Shown piece by piece: positions 45,335 to 56,700 of a DNA stretch of 64,000 nt; position 1 is the stretch's first letter, and the number at the start of each line of letters is the position of its first letter. Under the pieces are notes generated by a model that was given only the letters and a program-made list of their open reading frames with translations, made no database searches and was not told the origin of the DNA. The translations under genes were made by a program, and so were the position numbers. Source of the stretch: Lachnospiraceae bacterium. Its GTDB lineage: Bacteria; Bacillota_A; Clostridia; Lachnospirales; Lachnospiraceae. The DNA is taken from assembly GCA_024689605.1 (NCBI GenBank), contig JAILDD010000186.1, forward strand, positions 1-64,000, written 5' to 3'.

Positions 45335-45997
45335 ATGTCGCAAACCAACAGTGAATCATCCAGACCGGTACCCAAAGCTCTTAATGAGCGCATGGGAGAC
45401 CAGTTTGGCAGGGATATAAGATGGCGCAAGATGTGGGACTCGGAGAAGGACCGGATTGCGGAGTATTTTCATGCGGAATACTTCAGGGGATCCCTGCTGC
45501 TTGTTTTATTGCTGTTTCTCTCTTTTATCGGAACCGTCAGTCTTGCCGTCTCTACCGTATCAAGTGTAAATGAAGGAAGTATTGGTCAGATATTCACGAA
45601 TATTATAGTTCTTGTGGTACTTTATGCATTGCTGATACTTTTATCCAAACTGCTGATCCATCAGCCCAAGAGGGAGCTTAATGCAATAAATATGGATATA
45701 GCCCTTGTGTGTGAGACGGAGATAGTAAGCAAATATCTTTTAAAGCACACCAGTGTAAAGGACTATATTAAGTCATACCGTCTGAGATACAGGGCAGATG
45801 TCATGATGCCTTATGATGTTGATGACAGCGGGGCCCAGACAGGAAAGTTCCCGGTTAGACCCGTAGGTATGAACAGCAATGTTTACTCAAAGGTAAAAAA
45901 CGGTGACCGTGTACTGGTGGTTTTCTTCCCGGATGATACCGATGAAGTGCCGGATATGGAAAAAATGGAAATATTCATGCATGAGAAGGGCGTATAA
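45335..45997 (+). CDS. Membrane-anchored hypothetical protein
   Basis: A 220-residue protein: N-terminal cytoplasmic helix rich in charged residues (1-50), two membrane segments (about 52-74 and 88-110), and a soluble C-terminal domain ending in a beta-rich NGDRVLVVFFPDD segment. No family recognised. It abuts the next gene with no gap (TAA then GTG), so the pair is cotranscribed. Confidence 0.7.
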   Translation: MSQTNSESSRPVPKALNERMGDQFGRDIRWRKMWDSEKDRIAEYFHAEYFRGSLLLVLLLFLSFIGTVSLAVSTVSSVNEGSIGQIFTNIIVLVVLYALLILLSKLLIHQPKRELNAINMDIALVCETEIVSKYLLKHTSVKDYIKSYRLRYRADVMMPYDVDDSGAQTGKFPVRPVGMNSNVYSKVKNGDRVLVVFFPDDTDEVPDMEKMEIFMHEKGV

Positions 45998-46759
45998 GTG
46001 GGAAAAACAGCTTCCTGCGCGGAAAAGAATTATATACTGTCGGATTCTCTGTCCAAGACTGCACTCCTGAATTTCCTCTGCGTTCTGGTGGGGGGCGGGG
46101 TGCGTTTTATTTTCCGTCATGCTGAGGAATTACACCCGGATATGCAGAATATGCATTTTACTGTGGTGGGGATGGTCATTGCCGTTGTCCGTGTGATGCT
46201 GACTGCGGTTATTTTTATGCTGGCAAGCAGACGTATCAAGGCTGTGATCGCCAATGAAGGCTTTGCCGATCCGGCCAAGCTGAAGCAGGAAATGAATCCG
46301 GCAGGTTCCACGCTGCTGACGGCATATTCTACCAGAAAGATGCTGCAGGTGTGGGGAGTGATCCTGGTGGCTGCTAATCTCCTGCAGGAGTTCTGCAGCC
46401 GCATGTATCAGAATGTAATTGACCAGCTGCAGAGCTATTATATTGGTGAAAGCATGGTAAGCAATGAGGCTGTAGCCATGTATAACAGCACTCATGGTTT
46501 TAAGTATATAGGTATGATCACGGCCCTTATCATCGGTTTTTTCGTGACGGGAGTTTTTCTTAATGACAGAAAGCTTATGATACTGTCTGCTGTTATGATG
46601 GTGGCTTTTGCCATAGCATTCGGTATGCTTCAGATGTTCACCCTCAAGTTTGCTGACAGGTCAATAGGCATAGTTTGGACCGGGGTCATCTATTATCTGA
46701 ACAATACAGTGGTACTGTTTCTCTTTTCCCGGTATACACGGAGAAAACATCACTGCTGA
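45998..46759 (+). CDS. Polytopic membrane protein, GTG start
   Basis: A 253-residue integral membrane protein with about six hydrophobic segments. The GTG at 45998 directly follows the stop of the upstream gene and no ATG fits better. No known family is recognised; it forms a two-gene unit with the 45335 gene. Confidence 0.68.
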   Translation: MGKTASCAEKNYILSDSLSKTALLNFLCVLVGGGVRFIFRHAEELHPDMQNMHFTVVGMVIAVVRVMLTAVIFMLASRRIKAVIANEGFADPAKLKQEMNPAGSTLLTAYSTRKMLQVWGVILVAANLLQEFCSRMYQNVIDQLQSYYIGESMVSNEAVAMYNSTHGFKYIGMITALIIGFFVTGVFLNDRKLMILSAVMMVAFAIAFGMLQMFTLKFADRSIGIVWTGVIYYLNNTVVLFLFSRYTRRKHHC

Positions 46760-46932
46760 CCCCTTGTCGGTTATTCTGTTTTATTCCCAAATCCTTCAAT
46801 TTAAAGATTCTTTATTTCAAAGACGGTCACACTCTGATATACTATACAGCGGGTGCAGATGTTATCGGGCCGCATACGGCCGTACACTGCCGGATGCAGG
46901 ATTTTACTTGATTAACAACAGGAGGGTTACAC

Positions 46933-47970
46933 ATGAGAAAGCTTGAAGGATTTTTAAAAGGCGTAAATTTAGGCGGATGGATATCGCAGTATGCCAAGTA
47001 TGACAAGGAACACTTTGATACTTTCATTACTGAAGCGGATATTCAGAATATAGCATCCATTGGCTTTGATCATGTGCGTGTTCCCGTAGACTATATTGTT
47101 CTTGAAGATGAGGACGGAACGGAAAAGGAAGACGGCTTCGTCTATCTTGATAACTGCCGTGAGTGGTGCGAGAAGCATGGACTGAATATGCTGATCGACC
47201 TGCATGAATGCTATGGTTATTCTTTTGATCCCCTTAAGAAGGACATGGACAGGGAAAAGTTTTTCTATGATGCGGACCTGCAGGCAAGATTTTTCAAATT
47301 ATGGAAAAAGATTGCGGAGAGATTCAGGGATTATCCCGACCAGGTAGCTTTTGAGCCACTTAATGAGGTGGTTCTTATGGATGTTGCAGATGCCTGGAAT
47401 AAGGTTGCTTCCGAATTTATCAGAACCGTCCGTGAGATCTGTCCGAATCATATTCTGATAATCGGAGGCGTGTGCTACAGCAATGTTACCACGGTGCCTC
47501 TTCTTGACATTCCCATGGATGAAAAGATAGTATATAACTTCCACTGCTATGAGCCTATGATCTTCACGCACCAGGCTGCATACTGGGTAGACGATATGCC
47601 TTCGGATTTCCATATAGGCTATCCTAAGACACTGGAAGAATACAGAAAGGCCGGAGAGATGCTTCCCCCTGACCTTGCGGGTGCTGTGTACAGAGAGGGC
47701 ATCAGCGAAATCGGCGAGGGTTTCTTTGAGGATATCTTCAGGCCGGCAATAGAAAAGGCCGAGAAAGACAATGCCTGCCTTTACTGTGGCGAGTACGGTG
47801 TTATAGATCAGGCTGATCCCGAGGACAGGCTACGCTGGATGAGGGATATACATAATGTATTCCACCGTCACGGCATAGGCTATGCACTCTGGAACTACAA
47901 GGAAAAGGATTTCGGCCTTGTGGATAAGAGCTTTGAAACCATCCGGGAACGCTTTATGGAGATCGTATGA
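46933..47970 (+). CDS. GH5-type glucanase, cytoplasmic
   Basis: A 345-residue glycoside hydrolase family 5 enzyme without a signal peptide. Family landmarks: GVNLGGW (10-16), FDHVRVPVDY, IDLHECYG, acid/base Glu145 in FEPLNEV and nucleophile Glu287 in YCGEYGV. Such enzymes act on beta-glucans or glucosides; lack of export points to hydrolysis of imported oligosaccharides. Ribosome site CAGGAGG. The stop overlaps the next start (ATGA). Confidence 0.9.
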   Translation: MRKLEGFLKGVNLGGWISQYAKYDKEHFDTFITEADIQNIASIGFDHVRVPVDYIVLEDEDGTEKEDGFVYLDNCREWCEKHGLNMLIDLHECYGYSFDPLKKDMDREKFFYDADLQARFFKLWKKIAERFRDYPDQVAFEPLNEVVLMDVADAWNKVASEFIRTVREICPNHILIIGGVCYSNVTTVPLLDIPMDEKIVYNFHCYEPMIFTHQAAYWVDDMPSDFHIGYPKTLEEYRKAGEMLPPDLAGAVYREGISEIGEGFFEDIFRPAIEKAEKDNACLYCGEYGVIDQADPEDRLRWMRDIHNVFHRHGIGYALWNYKEKDFGLVDKSFETIRERFMEIV

Positions 47971-49418
47971 TAGCAGGCTTTATGGTTCCCCATCCACCTA
48001 TGATAGTTCCGGAAGTGGGACGGGGCAGTGAAAGCATTATAGAAGAAACTATTGAGGCATACGAGGGTGTGGCGGATATGATAGCATGGATAAGGCCGGA
48101 TACGGTCATAATCTCGTCGCCCCACAGCATTATGTATGCGGATTATTTTCATATTTCTCCCGGCAGCGGTGCAGAAGGATCCTTTGCAAGGTTCGGTGCT
48201 CCGGAGGTGGAGATGAGCGTGGAGTATGACAGGGAGCTGGTGCAGCTGATATCCGAAAGGGCAGAGTTTGCAGGACTTCCTGCCGGTACCTCCGGCGAAC
48301 GTGATCCGTCTCTGGATCATGGCACTATGGTTCCCCTTTATTTTATACTGAGAAAATATTCTGATTTTAAGCTGGTGCGGATAGGCCTGTCCGGCCTTTC
48401 CTTGGCTGACCATTATAAGCTTGGCATGGAGATTTCTCAGGCGGTGGAAAGCCTGGGGAGACGTGCTGTCTATGTAGCCAGCGGCGACCTTTCCCATAAG
48501 CTTAAGACTCACGGCCCCTACGGTTTTGCACCTGAAGGCCCTGAATATGATGAGCGTATCATGGATGTGATGGCATCGTCAGAATTCGACAGGCTTTTTG
48601 ATTTTGATGAGGATTTCCTGGACAGGGCGGCGGAGTGCGGTCACAGGTCATTTGTCATGATGGCAGGAGTTTTTGACAGGACGGAAGTATCGGTTAAGCG
48701 GCTTTCACACCAGGATGTGACAGGCGTAGGCTATGGCATATGCACATACGAAACAGTAACGGACAGTGAAGGCAGACCTTCAAGAACGGAAGACAGGGCA
48801 TTCCTGGATAAATGGGAGCATCGTGAAATGGAAGAACTGACTCGAAAAAAAGAGGGTGAGGACGCCTATGTACGTCTGGCCAGACTTTCCCTGGAAAGCT
48901 ATATAAAAAACGGAACCCCCATCACCTGGGAGTCCGAGGGCATTACTGTGCTTGATAAGGAAGTATCTTCCGAAAAAAGAAATGAAGCCGAAAAGGGGCT
49001 TACGGAACGCAGGGCCGGAGCATTTGTATCCATACATAAGAACGGGAGGCTCAGGGGCTGCATAGGAACCATAAGTCCTGTGACAGATAAACTTGCCGAT
49101 GAGATAATCGCAAATGCAATAAGCGCATCCACAAGGGATCCCAGATTTTCCGCCATTACGGAGGATGAGCTGCCTTACCTTGAGATAAATGTTGATGTAC
49201 TTTCCGAGGCTGAACCCATTGCCTCCAAGGCAGAGCTTGATGTAAAGAGATACGGTGTCATAGTAACCAAGGGATACCGCAGGGGACTGCTTCTGCCTGA
49301 CCTTGAGGGCGTGGACACTGTGGATGACCAGGTGGCCATCGCCTGCAGCAAGGCCGGTATCTCACCGGATGAGGATGGCATATCGATGGAAAGATTTGAA
49401 GTGGTGAGACACATTTAA
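47967..49418 (+). CDS. amrA: LigB-AMMECR1 fusion (AmmeMemoRadiSam system A)
   Basis: A 483-residue fusion. The first ~265 residues are a LigB/Memo-like domain (MVPHPPMIVPEVGRG, SSPHSIMYADYF, ASGDLSHKL). Residues ~285-483 are AMMECR1 (LARLSLESYIKNG, GAFVSIHKNGRLRGCIG, DPRF). In many anaerobes this protein works with a radical SAM protein (AmmeMemoRadiSam) of unsettled substrate. The radical SAM partner is not in the window. It overlaps the GH5 gene by 4 bp, an unexpected pairing. Confidence 0.88.
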   Translation: MIAGFMVPHPPMIVPEVGRGSESIIEETIEAYEGVADMIAWIRPDTVIISSPHSIMYADYFHISPGSGAEGSFARFGAPEVEMSVEYDRELVQLISERAEFAGLPAGTSGERDPSLDHGTMVPLYFILRKYSDFKLVRIGLSGLSLADHYKLGMEISQAVESLGRRAVYVASGDLSHKLKTHGPYGFAPEGPEYDERIMDVMASSEFDRLFDFDEDFLDRAAECGHRSFVMMAGVFDRTEVSVKRLSHQDVTGVGYGICTYETVTDSEGRPSRTEDRAFLDKWEHREMEELTRKKEGEDAYVRLARLSLESYIKNGTPITWESEGITVLDKEVSSEKRNEAEKGLTERRAGAFVSIHKNGRLRGCIGTISPVTDKLADEIIANAISASTRDPRFSAITEDELPYLEINVDVLSEAEPIASKAELDVKRYGVIVTKGYRRGLLLPDLEGVDTVDDQVAIACSKAGISPDEDGISMERFEVVRHI

Positions 49419-49427
49419 TGTAACGCG

Positions 49428-51944
49428 TCATTCTTCTGCCGCATCTAATTCCATATATTCCTCCGCCTTCTCCAAAAGATCCTTTGTGGTATATACGGGC
49501 ACTACGCTGAATTCTTCGTTTGTCTTATATCCCATATATACCTTATCGTCTCTGACAGTGAGAAGTTTGTATATGACCGAGATCATATTTCCCTCGGGAC
49601 TTATGCCGTAACCGTAATTTTCAGAAGACCAGTAAGTATTCCCCTCGGAATCCATCCCGCAATAGTAAAGTACATATTCATAATCGGAAAGCCCTTTATA
49701 TTCGGCTATCAGGGACATGTCCGAAGTGTTGAGGATTTTTGTAGTGCAGTCACCATAGGCAACGCTCAGCAGACTCATGTCATCATTATATACCAGGCCC
49801 ATGACATACTCTGCATTCTCAATGCCGAGTTCTTCAGCCTTTTCCTTAGCAAAGTCAGAAAAATAGCTTTCACATTCGTAGGGCTCGTAACTGTCGGATG
49901 TTGTTTTATCTTTGCTGGTCATGGTTTTATATATAATGGCTTCGTTGGTATTTTTGTCGTGCATCAGGAAGCCGTTGTATATGCTGACCACCATATCTGT
50001 CTTCTCAAGGTTGCACTGTAAATATCCTGAAGAACCTATGGTTGTATGTTTGTACAGATTGTACATCTCATGGGAGTTAGTCATGAATACAACAAAATCG
50101 GTTGATGCATCTGACCAGAGTATTCCCTCGTTGTAATAATCTGTCAGCCGGTTTTCACCTGTTTTCATATTGTACTCATTAATGCCGGACAGGCCGACCT
50201 CTGCAAGGAATACCCCATCATTCTCTTCTATAGCGTACAGCTCGGTTCCATAGACGTATTTGTCGGTGATATTAAGAAAATTCGCTCCGGAATTAATATC
50301 ATAACCGGAGATTCTGGTATATGAGCTGCCAAGGAAATTATCTGCGTCGATTTCATCCAGGTATAGTATGTAAATCTTGTCATCGTATATAACGGAGTCC
50401 TTATAGGTTGCGGAACCAATGCTATTAGAAAATATAAGATTTCCGGAATCGTCCACCACATTTACTGTGGTCTCCATCATCTGATCCGTTGTAAATATCA
50501 CTTTATTATCGCTGACGGTTTTTAAAGTGCCGTAGGCTATCTCATTTTCATAGTTGTAGCTATCTATGAGGTCACCGGTTTGGGCATCAATATAATAAAG
50601 GGTCCTTCCTCTGGCGGCGTACAGTATCTGTTTGTCAGGATCATATGAAAGGGTTATGAACAGGTCCATACGGAATTCATCCGATTCGAAATAGACATCG
50701 GCGGATCCGGCGTCAATGTCAAAACACATTAGGACTTTGTGGTCGATATAGACAAAATGGGTTTCATCTATAAATGCTGTCTTATATTTGGAAAGAGTTG
50801 CATCGGAAAGAACCAGGGGTTCGCATACTTCCTTGCCGTTTTTCATGGACCAGAAGCTCAGGGTTCCGGAAGCGTCGTATATTGCGGCAATCTCCCCGGA
50901 AGGCGACGCACACATAAATTCCACATTAGAGCTCAGCACTATCGTGCTGGCTGGCTTTATGGATGTGCCATAATCATAAGGGTCAAGAGCCTGTGTCAGC
51001 GCAAATCTTGAGTTATCATTATAGGGCATGGCATTGCCGTCATATTCCGTAAGGGCCCAGTATGCGTTTTGTATCGCTCCGAGACGGTCATCATTTTCCA
51101 GGCAGTCCAGGGAATTCTGCGCAAGAGTTGCGGCCTGGTATTCAAGCAGCTTATCATTCTTTTCGGCAAGGGTTACGGACTGCAGCCTGAGCTGATTGGC
51201 TTGCTGCTGTATTTCCACGGACTGTGCCTGGATCTCTTCATTCTGTTTTTTGAAAGTGAATGCAGAGTAGGTGCTTAGTGCGGCAAATAAAAGACATACT
51301 GCGGCAACGAGGCCTGCCAGTGTTATAATTTTTCTGGTCTGCTGTTCTCTGTGGCGCTGCTTAAGTTCGTCATAGTTTAAACCGAACATTGCGGCAATAA
51401 GCCTTACCTTTTCGTTCTTTAAAGCTTTCAGTCTTGCCTGGTTATTGTCCGCACGAACATCTGCAGCTAAGGGTTCAATATCTTCTTTTATGGTTGTTTT
51501 TTTACCGTTTTTATCTGTTATTTCTTTTTCTCTTGTAAGGAGTTCGTTAGGGAAAGCGTCACCGGGCTCACCTTCCACCAAAACAGCCAGCACCCTGTCG
51601 ACACCGTGCATTGAGATAAAAGTTTCTATTTCTTTTCGGCACCACTGGGATTCTTTAAGTCTGGGTGAGCAGATAACTATCAGATAATCAGTGTTTTTCA
51701 GGGCTTCCACGATCTGGTCTTCCAGACTGCTGGAAAGGGGAAGCTCTTCCTCGTCACGAAAGACGCGGTTTATTTTGGTTTTAGCATCAGGATTGTTTTT
51801 CTTCAGCTGTGCTTCGATGTTTTTTGGGAGTTTGAATTTTTCCAGCTCTTTATGAAGCTGTTCGGCTACAAATCTGTCAGGATCAACATGCCTGTATGAG
51901 ATAAAGGCATCATAATGGTATTCTTTTGTATTTTCAGTACTCAT
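49428..51944 (-). CDS. TIR-domain membrane protein with beta-propeller tail
   Basis: An 838-residue protein. The TIR domain (about 8-150) has YDAFISYRHVD and the conserved WCRKE with Glu105 at the position of the NAD-hydrolysing glutamate of catalytic TIRs. A membrane helix lies near 207-230 (LAGLVAAVCLLFAALSTYSAF) followed by a Gln-rich coiled coil (about 235-285). The rest (about 310-820) is a repeat-like beta-propeller, presumably outside the cell. The layout is a receptor with outside sensing and inside TIR. This TIR_2-propeller type is found in Lachnospiraceae, with roles suggested in stress or defence. Monocistronic and convergent with the AMMECR1 gene. Confidence 0.83.
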   Translation of the reverse strand: MSTENTKEYHYDAFISYRHVDPDRFVAEQLHKELEKFKLPKNIEAQLKKNNPDAKTKINRVFRDEEELPLSSSLEDQIVEALKNTDYLIVICSPRLKESQWCRKEIETFISMHGVDRVLAVLVEGEPGDAFPNELLTREKEITDKNGKKTTIKEDIEPLAADVRADNNQARLKALKNEKVRLIAAMFGLNYDELKQRHREQQTRKIITLAGLVAAVCLLFAALSTYSAFTFKKQNEEIQAQSVEIQQQANQLRLQSVTLAEKNDKLLEYQAATLAQNSLDCLENDDRLGAIQNAYWALTEYDGNAMPYNDNSRFALTQALDPYDYGTSIKPASTIVLSSNVEFMCASPSGEIAAIYDASGTLSFWSMKNGKEVCEPLVLSDATLSKYKTAFIDETHFVYIDHKVLMCFDIDAGSADVYFESDEFRMDLFITLSYDPDKQILYAARGRTLYYIDAQTGDLIDSYNYENEIAYGTLKTVSDNKVIFTTDQMMETTVNVVDDSGNLIFSNSIGSATYKDSVIYDDKIYILYLDEIDADNFLGSSYTRISGYDINSGANFLNITDKYVYGTELYAIEENDGVFLAEVGLSGINEYNMKTGENRLTDYYNEGILWSDASTDFVVFMTNSHEMYNLYKHTTIGSSGYLQCNLEKTDMVVSIYNGFLMHDKNTNEAIIYKTMTSKDKTTSDSYEPYECESYFSDFAKEKAEELGIENAEYVMGLVYNDDMSLLSVAYGDCTTKILNTSDMSLIAEYKGLSDYEYVLYYCGMDSEGNTYWSSENYGYGISPEGNMISVIYKLLTVRDDKVYMGYKTNEEFSVVPVYTTKDLLEKAEEYMELDAAEE

Positions 51945-51985
51945 TTTTCTTTCAAACTTCCCCTCTTAAATCTCGAACTTAGCAG

Positions 51986-53509
51986 TCAGACTTCCTCGTA
52001 AGTAAGTCCGAAGATCTTCTGTTCTATTACATATATATCATGGAGATCATCGCATCTTACAGCAAGATAATCTCCGGGCTTGCCCAGCATATATTTTTCC
52101 TTGTCCCATGCCGTGAAGACTTTTACATATCTGTCAAGGGGGCATGCAAAGATCTTTACTTCGCCCTTGGGAACGCATACACTGGCGTATCTTGTGATCA
52201 GTTCGTTCTGTCCTGTCAGTCTGTTCTTTATTGTGGGAATATAGCTGCTTTCGAGGACAAATTTATCATAGTCATAGGCTTCTTCCAGCGGCTGGTTAGA
52301 TTTTTTGAATTTTTCCAGTCTGTTGGGGTAAACCTCACCTTTAACGCCAATCATAATGATAAGATCCTTGTCTATTGTCAGGTCCATATCGCCTTCGAGG
52401 GATCTGACAGTGATGGGAGTACCGATGGGGAGTATATCCTTGGCCCGGACATATCCGATGGGGAGTTTTTTCTTCACGTAGGTTTCCATTGCGTTTATGT
52501 CGATATCATATTCATCGGAATATATCAGTTCGAACATCTCGAAATATTCCTGCATACGGTTGCTCAGATATATTTCAAGACTGATTGCATCGAATTTGTT
52601 CTTGAAAAGCTTTTCTGAAATAAAGCCGCCGGCTTTTTCATAGTGTCCGCCGCCGGATCCGATTCCTTCGGTAAGAAAGGATGCAAGCTCGCTGGCGTTA
52701 ACTTCTCTTACGCAGCTTCTGACCGACAGTTTGTAGCCGTCCCCGTTCTGGCAGAAAACAGTACAGGTATTTATCTTGTCGACCTGCAGAAGGAAATCAC
52801 TTATGAGCCCCAGTATGTTAGGGTCACATGCCTGTGACTTAACAACCGCAAAGCCGTACTCCTCGTTAAATGAATACCTGAGCATTGCTACACCGGCTAT
52901 TTCCAGCTCGCTCAGTGAAATGTTGGTGTTTTTAAGGGTATTGATCAGTGAGGCATTATGCGGTACCGCGTCAGCCATATCTCTGTCTACGGGATTGGAT
53001 ATCTCAGAAAGCTGATTGGTGTCTGTGTAGAGTCCGTAATAAAGAGCGGTTCCAATACCTTCATCATCGTTTATCTCAAAGCCGGCTTCAATGAGCATGT
53101 CGTACACTATCGAGGAACAGCTTCCCCTGCCTGGAATTATGGTGTTGAGGGGCAGGTCATCGATCTCGATCTGGTGATGGTCTATGATGGCTACGTTATC
53201 CGCATCAAAATGAGTCACATTGCCGGCTCCGTACTGGCAGTCAGCCGTGATCCACAGTCCTTTTTTCCATTCCTCATCCACTGGGGTTCCCTTTTCGATG
53301 TATTCCAGGGGAATCTTGAAAGTCTCTATGAGAAGTCTGAGATTTGCTTTGGTAATCTTATTGGGGCCGCTGTATATCAGGCGGACGATTCTGTCTTTGC
53401 TTTTGTAATATTTATAAATGGCATAGCCTGATGCAATGGTATCCGCATCGGGATTGTCGTGACACTGGACGGTGATATGTTTAAACGGTAACAGATCAGC
53501 TAATTTCAT
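51986..53509 (-). CDS. DHH family phosphoesterase
   Basis: A 507-residue DHH/DHHA1 phosphoesterase. Metal-binding motifs: HDNPDADTIASG (17-28), D90 in ITADCQ, DHH at 110-112, and the DHHA1 glycine motif GSGGGHYEKAGG near 290. The remaining ~190 C-terminal residues are an extra domain not seen in small NrnA enzymes. Relatives hydrolyse oligoribonucleotides or cyclic dinucleotides. It lacks membrane segments, so it is not GdpP. Ribosome site AAGGGGGA; it is upstream of, and probably cotranscribed with, the TIR gene (41-bp gap). Confidence 0.88.
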   Translation of the reverse strand: MKLADLLPFKHITVQCHDNPDADTIASGYAIYKYYKSKDRIVRLIYSGPNKITKANLRLLIETFKIPLEYIEKGTPVDEEWKKGLWITADCQYGAGNVTHFDADNVAIIDHHQIEIDDLPLNTIIPGRGSCSSIVYDMLIEAGFEINDDEGIGTALYYGLYTDTNQLSEISNPVDRDMADAVPHNASLINTLKNTNISLSELEIAGVAMLRYSFNEEYGFAVVKSQACDPNILGLISDFLLQVDKINTCTVFCQNGDGYKLSVRSCVREVNASELASFLTEGIGSGGGHYEKAGGFISEKLFKNKFDAISLEIYLSNRMQEYFEMFELIYSDEYDIDINAMETYVKKKLPIGYVRAKDILPIGTPITVRSLEGDMDLTIDKDLIIMIGVKGEVYPNRLEKFKKSNQPLEEAYDYDKFVLESSYIPTIKNRLTGQNELITRYASVCVPKGEVKIFACPLDRYVKVFTAWDKEKYMLGKPGDYLAVRCDDLHDIYVIEQKIFGLTYEEV

Positions 53510-53735
53510 ACTATACTATCATCCCCCTTTAGTCTGATTAAAGGTTTAGTGCACTCTTATATGGTAAACCTGACATATAAAGCAATTTTACCATGAGGAA
53601 GTTGAATTTGCCACTATACTATCTGTGTTTTTCGCAAGTTTTACGGCAAAACATGGTAAAATGATATAGTTGTCTGTTGCAGTGTTATATATAGTGCAGC
53701 TGTTACAAAATAAGGAATATCCCACGGAGGATTTT

Positions 53736-56700
53736 ATGAGAAATAAAAAGATAATCGGAAAGACATTAAGCATATTTATGACTGCGGTAATGGCTGCAGG
53801 AGCTGTTGCCGGTGGTGTGGGTACCGGACTATCAAAAACTGCATATGTCCATGCCGGGGAGCAGCTGGGGGAAACTGATTTTGACGATGGCAAGGGCCTT
53901 CCCTGGCATATAGTAGAGTCGGCAACGGGCAAGATGGATTTTGAGATAGAAGATGGGGTGTACAGGATCACCATAGTAAATCCCGGAGGAGCATCAAACG
54001 GCGGAGAGGACAGGTGGGACTGCCAGTTCAGGCACAGGGGCTTAACCATAAAGGCCGGTCACACATATAAGGTTCATTATGAGATAAAAGCATCAAATCC
54101 CGGAAAGTACTATACAAAGATCGGCAACCTGGCTGGTGATGTGGAAATCTGGCACAATATGAGCAACGGCTCAGACTTGGGCAGCACCTGGGATCCTATT
54201 CCCTACGATACGGCAGGACAGTGGAAAGTGGTAGAGCTGGAATTCACCGCAGGCCAGGATATGGAGGTGGCAGAGTGGGCTTTCCATCTGGGAGGCGACG
54301 GTCAGTATACCAGCGGTGTGTGTTTCCCGGCCGGGACCGTGATAGAGTTCGACAATATGTCCCTTTATGACCAGACCTCTGATGAGAATGATTATGTTGA
54401 AGAGACTCCCTGGGTGAGGTCGGATATACTTACAAATCAGGTTACATATTTTACCGGAATGGACAAAAAGGCCACCCTTCTCAGCGGTTCAAAGAGTGCT
54501 GTGAAGTTTTCTGTGGTTGATGCTGAGGGAAAGGAAGTCTGGAGCGGAAAGTCCGTTCCCATGGGACATGATGAAGATTCAAATGATGATGTCCATCTGC
54601 TGGATTTTTCTGACTTTAACGAAAAGGGAAGGTTTACCCTAAAGACTGATGATGGTGCGGTGTCAAGGGAGTTTGCCATAGGCGACAGCGACACGTATTC
54701 AGCTCTGCTTTATGATTCCCTGAACTATTTCTATCAGAACAGATCGGGCATAGCCATAGAAAGCCAGTATATAACGTCCGGAGATGCAAATGCTCTTGCA
54801 AGGGCTGCCGGACATCCTTCGGACAATGCACAGATACGAACAAGCTTTACCGATACCGCCACTTCAGGCAGTCAGGATGTGACCGGCGGCTGGTACGATG
54901 CGGGAGATCACGGAAAGTACGTGGTAAATGGCGGCATATCTCTCTGGATCCTTCAGAACCAGTATGAGACGGCTGTGAATACGGGAATGTCGGCGGCCTA
55001 TGCTGATGGAACCATGAACATACCTGAGAATAACAATACTTATCCTGACCTTCTGGATGAGGCCAGATGGGAAATGGACTGGATGCAGACCATGATGGTG
55101 AATGACGGTGAGTATAAGGATATGGTCTACCATAAGGTTCATGATGATAAATGGACGGGGCTGGGTGTTGCACCTGCAGATGATACTAAAGAGAGAGTGA
55201 TCTTTCCGCCTACCACTGCAGCTACATTGAATGTAGCCGCATGTGCGGCACAGGCTGCACGCCTGTGGAAGGGCATAGATGACACATATGCGGGACAGTG
55301 TCTTGATGTAGCGGAGCGTACATATGCGGCGGCAAAGGCACATCCGGATATGTATGCACCCATAGGTAATTTAGACGGCGGCGGCGCTTATGGTGATGAC
55401 GAGGTTTCGGATGAGTTTTACTGGGCGGCAGCAGAGCTTTATATAACCACCGGTGACAGCACTTATTATGACGATATGAAGGCTTCGAAGTTTTTCCTGG
55501 ATCTTCCGACCACTTTGGGCGGGGGAGAGAGCGTTGATACCTATGGAAGTTTTGACTGGGGACATACTGCATCCCTGGGTACATTGTCAGTAGTGCTGAA
55601 TAAGGATGCCGTTCCCTCCGGAGATTTTGACAAAGCAAAAGCTGCGGTACTTAAGGCGGCTGATGCTTACTGTGCAAAAGAGGCTGAGCAGGGATACGGT
55701 CTGCCCTACGCACAGAGTACCCTTTCCAATACCGACAGCAGCAAGGGCTACATCTGGGGGTCGAACTCCCTGGTTGCTGATAATGCAATAGTGATCTCAT
55801 ATGCATATATCCTTTCCGAGGATGCCGGGTATCTGAATGGTGCCATATCTGCCATGGATTATCTGCTGGGAAGGAATGCAAATGATTATTCCTATGTGAC
55901 GGGATACGGCACGCATACTGCAATGTATCCCCATCACAGATACTGGGCGCATCTGATCGATGAGAGTTTTCCGCTGGCACCTAACGGTGTGCTGGTAGGC
56001 GGACCCAACTGCGGCATGGAGGACCCCTGGGTAAGAGGCTCCGGCTGGAAAAAAGGTGCTATTCCTGCGGCAAAGTGCTATATGGACCACATTGAGGCAT
56101 ATTCAACAAATGAGTGCACCATAAACTGGAATGCACCCCTGGCATGGCTCACCGGATTCATAACCGGAAATACCGACGACGGCATCATACTGGGAGCGGT
56201 TAATTTAAGTCCTGCGGCTGATCCTTCATCGGCTGATAAGCAGAATTCGGCAGCAGGCCAGAATGCCGATATGGGTTCTGTAACGGCTGACAATGAAACA
56301 GGTACGCCGGTCTCTGAGGTCGGAAACGGAACGGACGGAAGTGATAAAGAAAAGAGCGGCATGCCATCCTGGCTGATAGTACTCATAATAATGGCTGTGG
56401 TGGCTGTGCTTATATCTGTTGAAATCTTTGTATATAAACTTCTGCAGATCAGGAAGAGTCAGAAATATGTGACTCTGCCTGAAGCGGAAAAATCCGCACC
56501 TGTTAAAACCGAACCCCACCAAAATGGTGGGAGTGGGGAGCCTCCCGCAGGGGCTCCGGCAGAGGCGCCAGTGGAAGATGACGGTCTGGCAGACCTTCCG
56601 CCCTTTACTCTGTCACTTGACACTGTGGAGGATAATACTGAACAGGCAGCTGTATCCGAAATGTCTGAACCGGAGGTTCAGACGCAGCCGACAGCGGTAA

